Below the pieces are notes generated by a model that saw only the letters and a program-made list of their open reading frames with translations, ran no database searches and was not told where the DNA came from. 64,000 nucleotides of DNA from Cytophagales bacterium (GTDB lineage Bacteria > Bacteroidota > Bacteroidia > Cytophagales > Cyclobacteriaceae): contig JAKSDQ010000076.1 in the NCBI GenBank assembly GCA_022360015.1, positions 1 to 64,000 on the forward strand, read 5' to 3'. A program made the position numbers and the translations under genes. This document shows positions 16,042 through 25,561 of this stretch, piece by piece (within the stretch, counting starts at the first letter, position 1; every line of letters starts with the position of its first letter).

Positions 16042-17429
16042 AAAGGGTACAAAAGCTTAAAACCGATTTTTTTTCTAAGATAAGTCATGAGGTAAGGACG
16101 CCCATCAATAGTATACTGGGCCTATCGAAATTACTCCGGGAACAGGACGATCCCCAGGTGATTCGTGAATATGCAGGAATTATTTATGAAACATCCAAAC
16201 ACTTATCGAGCATTGTTAATGATGTACTGGATTTGTCCAAAATCGAATCGAACAAAATGGCATTCGCGAAGACAAACTTTAATGTCAGACCCATAGTTGA
16301 TGCGGCGATATCTGCCTTTGTATACCTCGGCAGGGAAAAAGGTATCGAGGTCATCTCCGCTGTTGCAAAAAGTGTTCCCGGCATTTTGACAGGTGATCCG
16401 GTAAGACTTTCCCAGGTATTATATAATTTATTAAATAACAGTTTCAAGTTTACAGACCAGGGGCAGATATCCCTCGATGTCTCTGTGCATGCGGAAAAGG
16501 GCAAAACAGTTGCCATTCAGTTCGAGGTGAAAGATACCGGGATTGGCATATCCGAAAAAAACATTAAAAAGATTTTTGAACCCTACCGACAGGCTCCTTC
16601 AGGTACCGGCAGAGATTATGGCGGCACAGGCCTGGGGTTACACATTGTACAACAATTAATTGAACAACAAAACGGATCCATCCGGGTTTCAAGCCAACCT
16701 GGCATCGGGACAACCATAACATTTATTTTGCCTTTTGCTTTTCCGGACCCTACCCCGGTTGCCAGTGAGAAAAAACATGTGATAGTTACTAAAAAACTGA
16801 ACATACTTGTTGGTGAAGACAATCCCTTAAACCAGAGAATGTTGAAAGAGTTTATAAAAAAATGGGATTTTGATTCTGAAATAGTAGAAAATGGACATAA
16901 AATAATTAAGAGACTCGGTGATGCTCACTATGATCTGATTATCCTCGATTACAAAATGCCGGAGATGGATGGGCTTCAGACTTTACAATACATTAGGTCA
17001 GCATTTGGTCAGAAGATTAACACCATACCCGTGATCTTGTTTACTGGTGAACTTCAGGAAGCTATATTGAATGAATTCAGCCATCTCGGTGTGAAATCGG
17101 TGCTCCATAAACCTATTGAGCCGGAATCTTTGCTTGAAGCAATAAAAAACATTTTCGGAGAACCGGATTTAGCCTGTGGCTTTAATCTGGCCTATGCCGT
17201 TGAAATGACCGGTGGAAACCGAAAGCTGATCTATGATATGATTGACATATTCATTCATACAATGCCGGAAGAGCTGGAAAAAATGAGAAACCTGGCAGTG
17301 GCGATGGACTGTGAAACCTTAAAAAAGACCGACCATAAAATAAAACCCAATTTTCACTATATGGGGATTGGAGAAGCGGAAGGCGCCATTCAAAAATTGA
17401 AGGTTGAGCAGCGGAACCGGGTGAATTAA
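16014..17429 (+). CDS. Histidine kinase-receiver-HPt part of the split hybrid kinase
   Basis: The frame opens with a TTG at 16014 and has no plausible independent start or ribosome site, which supports joining it to the upstream sensor. The 471 residues contain HisKA (FFSKISHEVRTPINSI, ~20-35), HATPase (NLLNNSFKF N box, DTGIGIS G1, GGTGLGLHIV G2), a receiver domain (~262-380: GEDNPLNQ, phosphorylated Asp in LIILDYKMPEMDG, Lys in VLHKPIEP) and a short HPt-like domain with His in KKTDHKIKPNFHYMG (~443). The HPt ends early, without its last helix. This is a complete His-Asp-His relay in one protein. It is the last gene of the GTPase operon, 43 bp after the GTPase (counting from the sensor). Confidence 0.82.
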   Translation: MLRYKNEGLKRVQKLKTDFFSKISHEVRTPINSILGLSKLLREQDDPQVIREYAGIIYETSKHLSSIVNDVLDLSKIESNKMAFAKTNFNVRPIVDAAISAFVYLGREKGIEVISAVAKSVPGILTGDPVRLSQVLYNLLNNSFKFTDQGQISLDVSVHAEKGKTVAIQFEVKDTGIGISEKNIKKIFEPYRQAPSGTGRDYGGTGLGLHIVQQLIEQQNGSIRVSSQPGIGTTITFILPFAFPDPTPVASEKKHVIVTKKLNILVGEDNPLNQRMLKEFIKKWDFDSEIVENGHKIIKRLGDAHYDLIILDYKMPEMDGLQTLQYIRSAFGQKINTIPVILFTGELQEAILNEFSHLGVKSVLHKPIEPESLLEAIKNIFGEPDLACGFNLAYAVEMTGGNRKLIYDMIDIFIHTMPEELEKMRNLAVAMDCETLKKTDHKIKPNFHYMGIGEAEGAIQKLKVEQRNRVN

Positions 17430-17512
17430 AGGTTTAAAAAAGGACTTGAATTTGATAGATAATAGATATTTACTGATTAAATTAAGGTGATCATAAATCA
17501 TCGAACCCTGTA

Positions 17513-18697
17513 ATGAAACAAAATAATACATCGAAAGAAACCAATTGCATACATAGCAAATTTCGGGACAAAGACGCTTCAGGAAGCATCAATACCCCCA
17601 TACACGCCTCTTCATCTTATGACTACCGGACACCTGCGGAAACAGTGTATCCGAGGTATTATAACACGGTCAACCAAAAGGAAATTGTGCAGAAACTCTG
17701 CGCGCTGGAGGAAGGGGAAGACGGGTTGCTTTTTGCTTCCGGTATGGCAGCCATCAGTTGCACCTTGTTTGCTTTACTGAAGGCAGGGGATCATGTTGTT
17801 TTTGCTTCTCAGTTGTATGGTGGTACGTTTAATTTGATTAAATCCGAGTTCCCAAAATTTGACTTGGGTTTTTCCTTTGTAAGCGGAAATAATGCCAGAG
17901 ATTTTGAGACTGCGATACAACCTAATACAAGGATTATCTACATAGAAACGCCTTCTAACCCCTTACTAGATATAATTGATATACAGGTTGTCGCGGCGGT
18001 GGCAAAGAGGCATAACTTATTGACTGTCATTGACAATACATTTGCATCACCGGTAAATCAGAATCCTTTGGCACTGGGTATGGATGTGGTAATTCACAGT
18101 GGCACCAAGTATCTCGGAGGCCATAGTGATCTTTGCTTTGGTGCTGTAATTACTTCGGCTGAAATCGCAGAAGTATTGTACAAAAGTGCTGTTAACTTCG
18201 GAGGCAGCATTAATGCCATGGATAGTTATCTCATTGAACGCAGTCTGAAGACCCTCGCGGTAAGAGTGCAACGCCAAAATGAAAATGCCGGATTACTGGC
18301 GGAGTTTTTGTCCGCGCATGAGATGATCGGTAAGGTTTACTATCCCGGACTGAAAGCCCATCCGGGGCATGAAATCGCTAGCCGGCAAATGCGGGGTTTT
18401 GGCGGAATGCTGGCTTTTGAGCTGAAAATTACTGATGTTCAGGCTGTGGACTGTTTTTTAAATGGACTTTCTCTCATTCAACCGGCAATAAGCCTGGGGG
18501 GTGTAGAAACAATCATCTGCTCTCCGGCCCGTACCTCACACATAAAAATGAGCCGGGAACAGCGAATGGAGATGGGGGTGACAGATAGTCTGTTGCGGCT
18601 ATCGACCGGGATTGAAAAGGCAGAAGACCTGACCGGCGACCTGGACTTTGCCCTTAACCTGGTGAAGCAACAAGCAGGAAACAATATGCCGGCCTGA
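17513..18697 (+). CDS. Cys/Met metabolism PLP enzyme (trans-sulfuration family)
   Basis: 394 residues, typical length for cystathionine gamma-synthase, cystathionine lyase and methionine gamma-lyase. These PLP enzymes act on the beta or gamma carbon of sulfur amino acids in the cytoplasm. The PLP lysine is in the conserved HSGTKYLGGHSD (Lys at ~198). The phosphate-binding FASGMAAIS (~77-85) and the conserved ETPSNPLL (~143-150), VIDNTFASP (~169-177) and PARTSH (~341-346) are also present. The family members cannot be told apart by eye, so no gene symbol is given. It stands alone, 83 bp after the kinase gene. Confidence 0.85.
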   Translation: MKQNNTSKETNCIHSKFRDKDASGSINTPIHASSSYDYRTPAETVYPRYYNTVNQKEIVQKLCALEEGEDGLLFASGMAAISCTLFALLKAGDHVVFASQLYGGTFNLIKSEFPKFDLGFSFVSGNNARDFETAIQPNTRIIYIETPSNPLLDIIDIQVVAAVAKRHNLLTVIDNTFASPVNQNPLALGMDVVIHSGTKYLGGHSDLCFGAVITSAEIAEVLYKSAVNFGGSINAMDSYLIERSLKTLAVRVQRQNENAGLLAEFLSAHEMIGKVYYPGLKAHPGHEIASRQMRGFGGMLAFELKITDVQAVDCFLNGLSLIQPAISLGGVETIICSPARTSHIKMSREQRMEMGVTDSLLRLSTGIEKAEDLTGDLDFALNLVKQQAGNNMPA

Positions 18698-18752
18698 CCA
18701 GGATTAACCGGATGTTCTGCAACAGCATAAATTTTTCACTAACCATACATTT

Positions 18753-19454
18753 ATGATGAAAAAGGTAATGAACTGCATCGCCGTAGATGACGATCTGCTG
18801 TCACTAAAAATTCTCGAAGGTCTGATCGCCAAAACGGATCTGTTGCATTTTATGGGCTCCTTTGGTAACGCTGTCGAAGTGGCCAATTTGACAAAGAAAG
18901 AAGACATCGACCTTATATTCCTTGACGTGGAAATGCCCGAGATGACGGGTCTGGAGCTCATTAAAATTCTGGACAAAAAACCACAAATTATCATCGTAAG
19001 CAGCAAAAAAAAATATGCCCTGGATTCTTACAATTATGATGTAGTTGACTATCTGCTCAAACCCGTGAAGAATTATGCCAGGTTTCTGCAAGCTGTTCAG
19101 AAAGCATACAAAAACTTTCAGCAATTGATCACTAAAGGGGCTGATGACTATATCTTTATCAAGGTAGACTCCCTCTTATTGAATTTTAATTTTAACAATA
19201 TTCTTTGGGTGGAGGCTTACGGTGATTACGTAAAAATACACACTGATGCAAAAATATATACCGTATATTCTACCCTGAAAACGATGGAAAAAAAATTGCC
19301 GAAAGATGAGTTCTTCCGTGTTCACCGTTCTTATATTGTACGTGTAGATAAAATTAAGAACGTAGATCAAAGCAATTCGCAAATTAAAAACAAAGTCATC
19401 CCCATCAGCAATACATACCGTCAATCCTTTTTTGAAAGGATTAATACCTTATGA
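18753..19454 (+). CDS. LytTR-family response regulator
   Basis: 233 residues. Receiver domain at ~1-120: acidic pair AVDDDLL, phosphorylated Asp in LIFLDVEMPEMTG (Asp54), Lys in DYLLKPV. The LytTR DNA-binding domain at ~130-230 contains NNILWVEAYGDYVKIHT and FFRVHRSYIVRVDKI. Such regulators normally pair with a membrane histidine kinase of the LytS/His_kinase type, but none is next to it. ATG at 18753 and 18756 are both possible starts; the difference is one residue. Confidence 0.9.
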   Translation: MMKKVMNCIAVDDDLLSLKILEGLIAKTDLLHFMGSFGNAVEVANLTKKEDIDLIFLDVEMPEMTGLELIKILDKKPQIIIVSSKKKYALDSYNYDVVDYLLKPVKNYARFLQAVQKAYKNFQQLITKGADDYIFIKVDSLLLNFNFNNILWVEAYGDYVKIHTDAKIYTVYSTLKTMEKKLPKDEFFRVHRSYIVRVDKIKNVDQSNSQIKNKVIPISNTYRQSFFERINTL

Positions 19455-19640
19455 TCATTGCCGGATACCGTTGAATTGCATCCATCGACACACGCTAAAT
19501 GCCAAAAAATGCAGAGATATTTTATCCGTCCGGCATTTCCCCCGAAACAACGAGGAAGGCTTCCAGCTCATCTATAATCTCAAGATCATTCCCTCTTTTA
19601 TAATAATTTAAAGTATGTTTTAATCTTAAGTGCAGGTGCT

Positions 19641-20111
19641 ATGCCAGGAAATGATGATGCTATGTTAAGAAATAATGATGCTATGTTAAGAAATGGTGAT
19701 CCGTCAAAAAAAGCGGCGATTCTAATCGTTGAAGATAACGAAATTGATTTCCGGATTGCGGAGATTATGCTCAAAAAGGTTCTCGGCAACATAATCATCG
19801 ATTGGTGCCAAAATGGTGAGGAAGCTTTTTCCTATTTGTATGATTTGAAATCTGGCTTGCCTGATCTTATTTTACTGGATATCGACATGCCGATTATGAA
19901 TGGAAAAGAGTTTCTCAAACTTAGATCCCGGAACAATTCTTTCAGAAACATCCCGGTCATCGTGTTAAGCTCTTCCGTTTGGGACAATGAAAAGGAAGAA
20001 TGCTTGAAACTGGGTGCTATTGACTTTATCGAAAAACCACTCGGCGTTGATGCCATCACCAACACCCTGAAACTATACACCTTTATACGTACAAACACAG
20101 ATGTTAATTGA
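19641..20111 (+). CDS. Single-domain response regulator with N-terminal 7-residue repeat
   Basis: 156 residues. After a 23-residue tail the receiver domain runs from AAILIVEDNEIDF (~28) through the phosphorylated Asp in LILLDIDMPIMNG (~80) and VIVLSSS to the Lys in DFIEKPLG (~135). No output domain follows, so it probably acts by protein-protein contact, CheY-like. The tail MPGNDDAMLRNNDAMLRNGD is a 7-residue unit (N-(D/N)-D-A-M-L-R) repeated twice plus a partial third, encoded by a 21-bp DNA repeat at 19650-19691. The true start may be inside the repeat or later; the repeat unit contains its own ATG. It is 186 bp after the LytTR gene. Confidence 0.85.
   Translation: MPGNDDAMLRNNDAMLRNGDPSKKAAILIVEDNEIDFRIAEIMLKKVLGNIIIDWCQNGEEAFSYLYDLKSGLPDLILLDIDMPIMNGKEFLKLRSRNNSFRNIPVIVLSSSVWDNEKEECLKLGAIDFIEKPLGVDAITNTLKLYTFIRTNTDVN
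19650..19700 (+). repeat. 21-bp tandem repeat in a coding 5' end
   Basis: Units 19650-19670 and 19671-19691 differ at one base of 21, and a third partial unit follows to 19700. Being a multiple of three, gain or loss of units keeps the frame. Each unit carries ATG codons in the reading frame. Confidence 0.75.
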
Positions 20112-20179
20112 CAGTTGACAATTATCTACCATGAATCACCTACGTCCATTCCCTTCTTGCAACCATCCCCTACTAATTA

Positions 20180-22570
20180 TCAATTATCAATCACCTCAAA
20201 CACATGCTCCAAAACTTCCCCATACTGATCTACCAGAGTGAGCTTATGCATGCCAGGATCGGGTTGTAGAGAAATTTGGTGAGACCTTACTGTCTGCGCC
20301 AGAAACTTTTCATTGAGATGCCAGAATATTTTGGTATTTGAGCGTTCATGCGCCACTTCAAACACCACCGAACCGGGATTACCGTCCAGTTCACGCGGTA
20401 TGAAAAATCTGGCCTTTTTCCCCGGGTATATAATTTTCATAGAGCCCTGGCTCATTGTCAGGCCTTTGCAGTCTTTGCGGAAAGGGGGAAGGCTTTTGTA
20501 GCGGGCACTTTTAGACCGGTAATAATAAGCCTGAACAGGTGGCAGGATCAGCCAGGGTTCACTTACAATGTTTTGGATCTTTTCACATTGGCTGTTAACA
20601 CGAAATTTTTTCGTAGCATCCAAATGTACCAGTCGGTGATAGGGACAGGTGCTAGTGAGCAGGCCTTTTTTGGGGCTGTAAATCGTATCTACGACCGGAC
20701 AAAATTTGTTATTCCGGTACCCTGATTCGCGGCAAACGGGAATTTTTAACAGATCACTTTTTGGAACCGGAAACCATTTGGAACCAGGTAGCTGGTCAAA
20801 AACATCAAATAAGATTGGCCCGGCCGTATTGATTCCGGTTAATCCGGGACGCCCTTCCCCGTCAGCGTTACCCACCCAAATGCCAACCACATACGCCGGT
20901 GTAATTCCTATGGCCCACCCATCACGTAATCCAAAGCTGGTGCCGGTTTTCCAGGCTATTTTTTGTGATGAGTCATAGTACCGCCAGGACGCATCTTCGG
21001 CAGGGCGGTAGACATCGAGCATTGCCTGGAAAGTCAGCCAAATGGCTGCAGCACTAAATTGACTATGTGACTGATTACCTGTTTTACGGCTTTCCCGGAG
21101 GGCTTGCAGATCATATACAGGCATATGGAGGTCCTGATCATTATACCGTTGGGGTTCAGGATATTTAAAAAAATTGTTTAAAGTACGCGCCATGTTGGCA
21201 TACAAACCACAAATTTCCCAAAGGCTGCCTTCAGCACCTCCCAAAATCAGGGATAAGCCGTAATGGCTGGACGGAAAAGTCAGGCTGGACATACCATAGT
21301 TTTTTAGCAAATAATGGAACTTTTCTACCCCATAATCCTTTAACATGTGAACAGCAGGTATATTAAGCGATCTGGAGAGCGCCTTATCGGCATGCACAGC
21401 ACCATCGTAGGTTTTGGAAAAATTTTTTGGTGCAAACCCTTGAATGAAGGTGGGAATATCGGGCAACAGGGTTTTGGGAAGTATCAAACCCTCTTCAAGC
21501 ATCGATGCATAAAGAAAAGGTTTAAGAATACTTCCCGTGCTGCGGGGTGCGCTGATTATGTCGACTTGTTCAGCATGCCCATCATCGTTTCCGTCACCAA
21601 CATTTCCAAGGTAGGCCAGCACCTCTCCGGTGCTTACCGAGAGTGCTATTAAAGCGGCGTTGTGTATTTCATTGCCCTTCAGGCTTTGATGGTGGAAGTT
21701 CAGTATTTTAAAAGATTTATTCTGAAGGTTACTATCGATGGTGGTTTTGATTTTTTGTCCTTTCTTACCGTCTTTGATGACCTTATCCATCAGGTGATAA
21801 CTTAGTCGCGGTACAGGAAAAGGCTTGCCTGGCAACGGTTCATCCACGGCCAGGGCCAGGGTCATTGAGTCTATAACACGATTTCGATAAAGTTTGGTTA
21901 ACAAAAAATCTCTCTTTTTTTTAAGCTGTACCTGATTTTTTCCGGGAAAGATTAAACCGGGTTGATTAGGCAAGACTGCCAGCGTCGCATGCTCAGCCCA
22001 TGACAATTCATAAGGGTTTCTTCCGTAATAGCGCCAGGCGGCAGTTTCAAGACCCACGGTGTTACCGCCAAAAGGGGCATAGGTAGCGTAGAATTTCAGG
22101 ATTTCATCTTTTGTGCAGGCTAGCTCCAGCCTGGTTGCCAGCAATATTTCTTTGATTTTCTCCCAAACCGTGCGCTGTTTGTTTTTTCTGCTTAACCTGA
22201 TTACCTGCATGGAAATAGTACTGCCACCGCTTACAATTTCCCCGGCAGAGAGGTTTTGAGCCAGCGCACGAACAAGAGAGACCGGATTAAATCCAACGTG
22301 CTGATAAAAATATTGATCTTCAAAATATAGCAGGCACTTTTTAAAATTTTCCGGTATGGAATCCGGTGAAGGGAAGCGCCATTGGCCATCTTCTGCAATC
22401 CTGGCACTTAGTAAATGTCCGTTTCTATCTTCTATTACCGTGCACGTAGGAGCGTCAAACAGGTTTTCAGGCAATGAAAAATAATAAATCACCGCCATCA
22501 TCACCAGCAATGAGGTAAGGCCCGCTCTGATTACTTTTTTTCGGGCAAAAGTCTTTCTAAAGCGATTCAC
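20180..22570 (-). CDS. pbpC: Penicillin-binding protein 1C
   Basis: 796 residues, the usual length for PbpC. A bifunctional peptidoglycan synthase of the inner membrane, with one N-terminal membrane segment (~17-33). The glycosyltransferase domain has FEDQYFYQHVGF (83-94) and GGSTISMQVIRL (115-126). The transpeptidase has S347-ILK (SxxK), S401-LN (SxN) and KTGTS (541-545). A beta-rich C-terminal BiPBP_C domain follows (~700-796), the mark of class 1C. Class 1C proteins often sit next to alpha-2-macroglobulin genes; none is seen here. The start codon at 22568-22570 is GTG, and no ATG nearby fits better. Confidence 0.93.
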   Translation of the reverse strand: MNRFRKTFARKKVIRAGLTSLLVMMAVIYYFSLPENLFDAPTCTVIEDRNGHLLSARIAEDGQWRFPSPDSIPENFKKCLLYFEDQYFYQHVGFNPVSLVRALAQNLSAGEIVSGGSTISMQVIRLSRKNKQRTVWEKIKEILLATRLELACTKDEILKFYATYAPFGGNTVGLETAAWRYYGRNPYELSWAEHATLAVLPNQPGLIFPGKNQVQLKKKRDFLLTKLYRNRVIDSMTLALAVDEPLPGKPFPVPRLSYHLMDKVIKDGKKGQKIKTTIDSNLQNKSFKILNFHHQSLKGNEIHNAALIALSVSTGEVLAYLGNVGDGNDDGHAEQVDIISAPRSTGSILKPFLYASMLEEGLILPKTLLPDIPTFIQGFAPKNFSKTYDGAVHADKALSRSLNIPAVHMLKDYGVEKFHYLLKNYGMSSLTFPSSHYGLSLILGGAEGSLWEICGLYANMARTLNNFFKYPEPQRYNDQDLHMPVYDLQALRESRKTGNQSHSQFSAAAIWLTFQAMLDVYRPAEDASWRYYDSSQKIAWKTGTSFGLRDGWAIGITPAYVVGIWVGNADGEGRPGLTGINTAGPILFDVFDQLPGSKWFPVPKSDLLKIPVCRESGYRNNKFCPVVDTIYSPKKGLLTSTCPYHRLVHLDATKKFRVNSQCEKIQNIVSEPWLILPPVQAYYYRSKSARYKSLPPFRKDCKGLTMSQGSMKIIYPGKKARFFIPRELDGNPGSVVFEVAHERSNTKIFWHLNEKFLAQTVRSHQISLQPDPGMHKLTLVDQYGEVLEHVFEVIDN

Positions 22571-22629
22571 ACTTTAAAGATAAACAAATACCGAAATGAG
22601 GCAGGGTAAAATTAAGTATTTAACCTTTT

Positions 22630-22884
22630 CTAACGCAATAGTTCGTCGATAAGCGTAATATAATCACGCATGGCCTCATCCGGTGACTTTCCTTTGAGCG
22701 ACTCCCAGGCATTATATTTTGCGGCGGCTTTGAAATCAAAACCCCCGGGCTTTTCACCTTGTACATCACCCTCCGTAGCTTGTTTGTAAAGGGCATAAAT
22801 TTTTAATAATACCTCGTTTGACGGCTTTTGGGCCAATTCTTTTGATTGTTCTACAGCTTGCTTAAACTTTTCTTCGAGACTCAT
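22630..22884 (-). CDS. Acyl-CoA-binding protein
   Basis: 84 residues, the size of the ACBP family. It carries the conserved four-helix pattern: FKQAVEQSKEL, LLKIYALYKQATEGDV (the Y-x-x-Y-K-Q-A-T-x-G motif), FKAAAKYNAWESLKGKS and AMRDYITLIDELL. The residues that bind the CoA adenine and phosphate (Tyr and Lys in YALYKQAT, Lys in AKYNAW) are present. It binds medium- to long-chain acyl-CoA in the cytoplasm as a buffer or carrier. ACBPs are common in eukaryotes and found in scattered bacteria, including Bacteroidota. It lies 60 bp after pbpC's start on the same strand, probably as an independent unit. Confidence 0.9.
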   Translation of the reverse strand: MSLEEKFKQAVEQSKELAQKPSNEVLLKIYALYKQATEGDVQGEKPGGFDFKAAAKYNAWESLKGKSPDEAMRDYITLIDELLR

Positions 22885-23343
22885 AAAAGTGTGTATTGTT
22901 AATGTATATAAGTTTTTCCGCAGATTACAGCAATCAATTTAACATAACGGTCGCTACTAGGTTGTTCATGATGAAAACACCTGATCCTTTGGCCAACAGT
23001 TCCCAATTTAGTTGTCTTTGCTAATAAACCCCGGCTGCATGCCTGGGGTTGTTCCGCTTGATTGTATAAATGATCGTAGCTATGGTCAGTTAACAACCTA
23101 CTTGCCCATATTTATCCGTAAATCTGTGAATCAGACCGGCACCTTTGAAGGGTGTTATCCTGTCCTTATTATAAATCAACCCCTGATTTTTAGCCAGCAT
23201 ATAGACGATAAAACAGGTCATCGATATATTTCATTTTCCTGCCCGACCGAGAATTTTTGGGTGCCATATGTACAAGAGCAAAGCAAGTGACCTATGCAGA
23301 ATCCAAGCTACTGTATAGCTGGTGTTGATTGATTATGTTTATG
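22885..23343. other. Gene-free spacer between gltA and the ACBP gene
   Basis: About 460 bases. Open frames on both strands are short, have no family features and no plausible starts, and are treated as chance. The only structure noted is the hairpin at 23026-23050. Confidence 0.5.
23026..23050 (-). terminator. GC-rich hairpin, possible gltA terminator
   Basis: AAACCCCGGC and GCCTGGGGTT pair around TGCAT with one mismatch. On the minus strand it lies ~300 bp after the gltA stop and is followed by TTTATTAG, a weak T-tract. Confidence 0.4.
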
Positions 23344-24630
23344 CTACCTTTGGTCTAAAGGAACGTAATCACGTTCATTTTCCCCTGTATATATTTGCCT
23401 GGGTCTTCCAATAGGTTCGCGGTTTTCCCGCATTTCTTTCCATTGGGCAATCCAGCCGGGTAATCTGCCTAAGGCAAACATAACCGTAAACATATCGGTG
23501 GGTATACCCATGGCCCGATATATAATACCGGAGTAGAAATCCACGTTAGGATAAAGCTTGCGCTCAATAAAATATTCATCATGAAGCGCCGCTTCCTCAA
23601 GACCTTTTGCTATCTCCAGTACCGGATCATCCACACCTAACTTTTCGAGCACCTGGTCTGCGGCCTTCTTAATAATCCGTGCTCTGGGGTCGAAGTTTTT
23701 GTAAACCCTATGCCCAAAACCCATTAACCGGAAGGGATCTTCTTTGTCTTTGGCCTTATTCAGATATTTTTTGGTATCACCCCCGTCGGCCCTGATATTT
23801 TCCAGCATTTCGATAACTGCCTGGTTGGCACCACCGTGCAGTGGTCCCCACAGGGCATTGATGCCTGCTGAAATGGAGGCATACAAACTGGCTTGTGCAG
23901 ATCCGACAATCCTCACGGTTGAGGTGGAGCAGTTTTGTTCGTGATCAGCATGTAATATCAATAACTTGTTCAAGGCATCGCTCACTATGGGATCGACTTC
24001 ATATTTTGCTGCAGGAACGGCAAACATCATTTTAATGAAATTCGAACAATAACTTAATGAATTATCCGGATAGTTGAAAGGGTGGCCTAACTCGTTTTTA
24101 TGGGCCCAGGCTGCCATGGTAGGCAGCTTTGCCAATATCCTGATAATACTTAGGTATACGCCCTGACTGGACCGGTTAGGGTCCAATGATTCGGGATAAA
24201 AAGCCGTGAGTGAACAAACCAATGATGACAATACACCCATAGGATGTGCGTTGGAAGGAAAGCCTTCCAGGATCCCTTTGATGTCCTCATGCAACATGGT
24301 ATGTATTTTGACGTCATTCACAAACTTATCATAAGCCTCCCTGGTAGGTAATTCTCCGTAAATTAATAAATAAGTGACTTCCAGAAAATCCGATTTTTCA
24401 GCCAATTCTTCGATACTATATCCTCGATATCTCAGTATTCCTTTTTCACCATCCAAAAATGTAACCGCGCTGGTTGTCGAACCGGTATTTTTATAGCCCG
24501 GATCAAGCGTAATAACACCACTTTGTCCTCTTAATTTGCTTATATCCACTGCTATTTCATGTTCGGACCCTTCAATAACTGGAAGTTGGTAAGACTTATC
24601 ATCAATCTTTATTTCGGCTGAATTAGGCAT
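23344..24630 (-). CDS. gltA: Citrate synthase
   Basis: 428 residues, type II (hexameric, Gram-negative) length. It condenses acetyl-CoA with oxaloacetate at the entry to the TCA cycle. The catalytic triad is visible: His265 in WGPLHGGANQ, Asp364 in PNVDFYSGI, and the oxaloacetate-binding His230 in LHADHEQNCSTSTVR; GFGHRVYKNFDPRA (304-317) is also conserved. The N-terminal ~45-residue beta domain of the type II enzymes, ahead of LDPGYKNTG, is present. It is a single gene on the minus strand, 112 bp after the prohibitin-like gene. Confidence 0.95.
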   Translation of the reverse strand: MPNSAEIKIDDKSYQLPVIEGSEHEIAVDISKLRGQSGVITLDPGYKNTGSTTSAVTFLDGEKGILRYRGYSIEELAEKSDFLEVTYLLIYGELPTREAYDKFVNDVKIHTMLHEDIKGILEGFPSNAHPMGVLSSLVCSLTAFYPESLDPNRSSQGVYLSIIRILAKLPTMAAWAHKNELGHPFNYPDNSLSYCSNFIKMMFAVPAAKYEVDPIVSDALNKLLILHADHEQNCSTSTVRIVGSAQASLYASISAGINALWGPLHGGANQAVIEMLENIRADGGDTKKYLNKAKDKEDPFRLMGFGHRVYKNFDPRARIIKKAADQVLEKLGVDDPVLEIAKGLEEAALHDEYFIERKLYPNVDFYSGIIYRAMGIPTDMFTVMFALGRLPGWIAQWKEMRENREPIGRPRQIYTGENERDYVPLDQR

Positions 24631-24742
24631 ATTCTATTTTATTATTTTTAGCGAATTATTTTCAAGTTTGGCGGTGAAGACACCGGCGAAATTAATTAAA
24701 AAAAGCAAGATTTTAAAACCATTGAACAAGATAAAAAGGGCA

Positions 24743-25561
24743 TCAATTGTTGCCCAGGATCAACGGGAGCCCCCCCTCTCCACTACCTATCACGATCACT
24801 TTTGAATTGGGCGAATTGGCCAGACTGGTGGTAGCCTCGATACCCCTCATTTTTAGCAGGTTATTGGTCAGACTGTTATTGATAATATCATTGGCTTTGG
24901 CTTCTCCCTCTGCTGCAATTCTTTTTCTTTCTGCCTCACTTCTTTCTTTTTCCAGCCTGAACTGGTAAGCCAGGGCTTCCTGTTCTTGTTTTAACTTGCT
25001 CTCAATAGCCAGTTTTATTGGCTCCGGCAATATAATGGATCTGATTAATAAGGCCCTCATTGAGATATTATTGTCTTCCAGTGTTTTCTGCGTCTCACTC
25101 ACGATGGTGGTCTCAACCTCGGCCCTTTTCGTGGAATAGATTTCTTCTGCAGTGTATCTGCCCATGACCTGTCTCACCGCCGAACGCACTTCGGGTACCA
25201 CCAATCTTTCTACGTAAGCCTTGCCAAATACCTCGTGCAGGTATCCGATCCTTTCATATATCGGATGGAAGCGAACGGTTACGTCAACATTGATCGATAA
25301 TCCGCTTTTATCCAAAACATCCATCTTTTCTTCCGCAGTGTTTTCTTTTACGTCATACCGGATCAAGTCATTCCATGGCGCCTTGTATTTGAACCCAGGC
25401 GTAATTACATTATCCCTGTCTAACCCCCCGCCGAATTTTTTGAAGATCACAGCGCGTTCACCAGGATGTATGGTATAAAAAATACTGGAAGAGAATCCTA
25501 TGATAACAACCAGGGCTACGACAATTATTATTATAAACGGCAAAAATTTTCGATTATCCAT
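24743..25561 (-). CDS. Prohibitin/SPFH-family membrane protein
   Basis: 272 residues. One N-terminal membrane segment (~8-29), then the SPFH/band-7 domain (~28-200: YTIHPGERAVIFKKFGGGLD, DVTVRFHPIYERIGYLHEVF, VRQVMGRYTAEEIYSTKR) and a charged coiled-coil tail (~195-240: KLKQEQEALAYQFRLEKERS), as in prohibitins. These proteins form large ring oligomers on the membrane and often work with FtsH-type proteases. No protease gene is adjacent. The start ATG at 25559-25561 gives the expected N-terminus. A 1.5-kb gene-free stretch lies upstream. Confidence 0.9.
   Translation of the reverse strand: MDNRKFLPFIIIIVVALVVIIGFSSSIFYTIHPGERAVIFKKFGGGLDRDNVITPGFKYKAPWNDLIRYDVKENTAEEKMDVLDKSGLSINVDVTVRFHPIYERIGYLHEVFGKAYVERLVVPEVRSAVRQVMGRYTAEEIYSTKRAEVETTIVSETQKTLEDNNISMRALLIRSIILPEPIKLAIESKLKQEQEALAYQFRLEKERSEAERKRIAAEGEAKANDIINNSLTNNLLKMRGIEATTSLANSPNSKVIVIGSGEGGLPLILGNN

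Noticed and set aside
23012-23290. Plus-strand open frame of 92 codons between gltA and the ACBP gene
   Set aside because: No plausible start, atypical composition and no recognisable motif; it also spans the hairpin at 23026.
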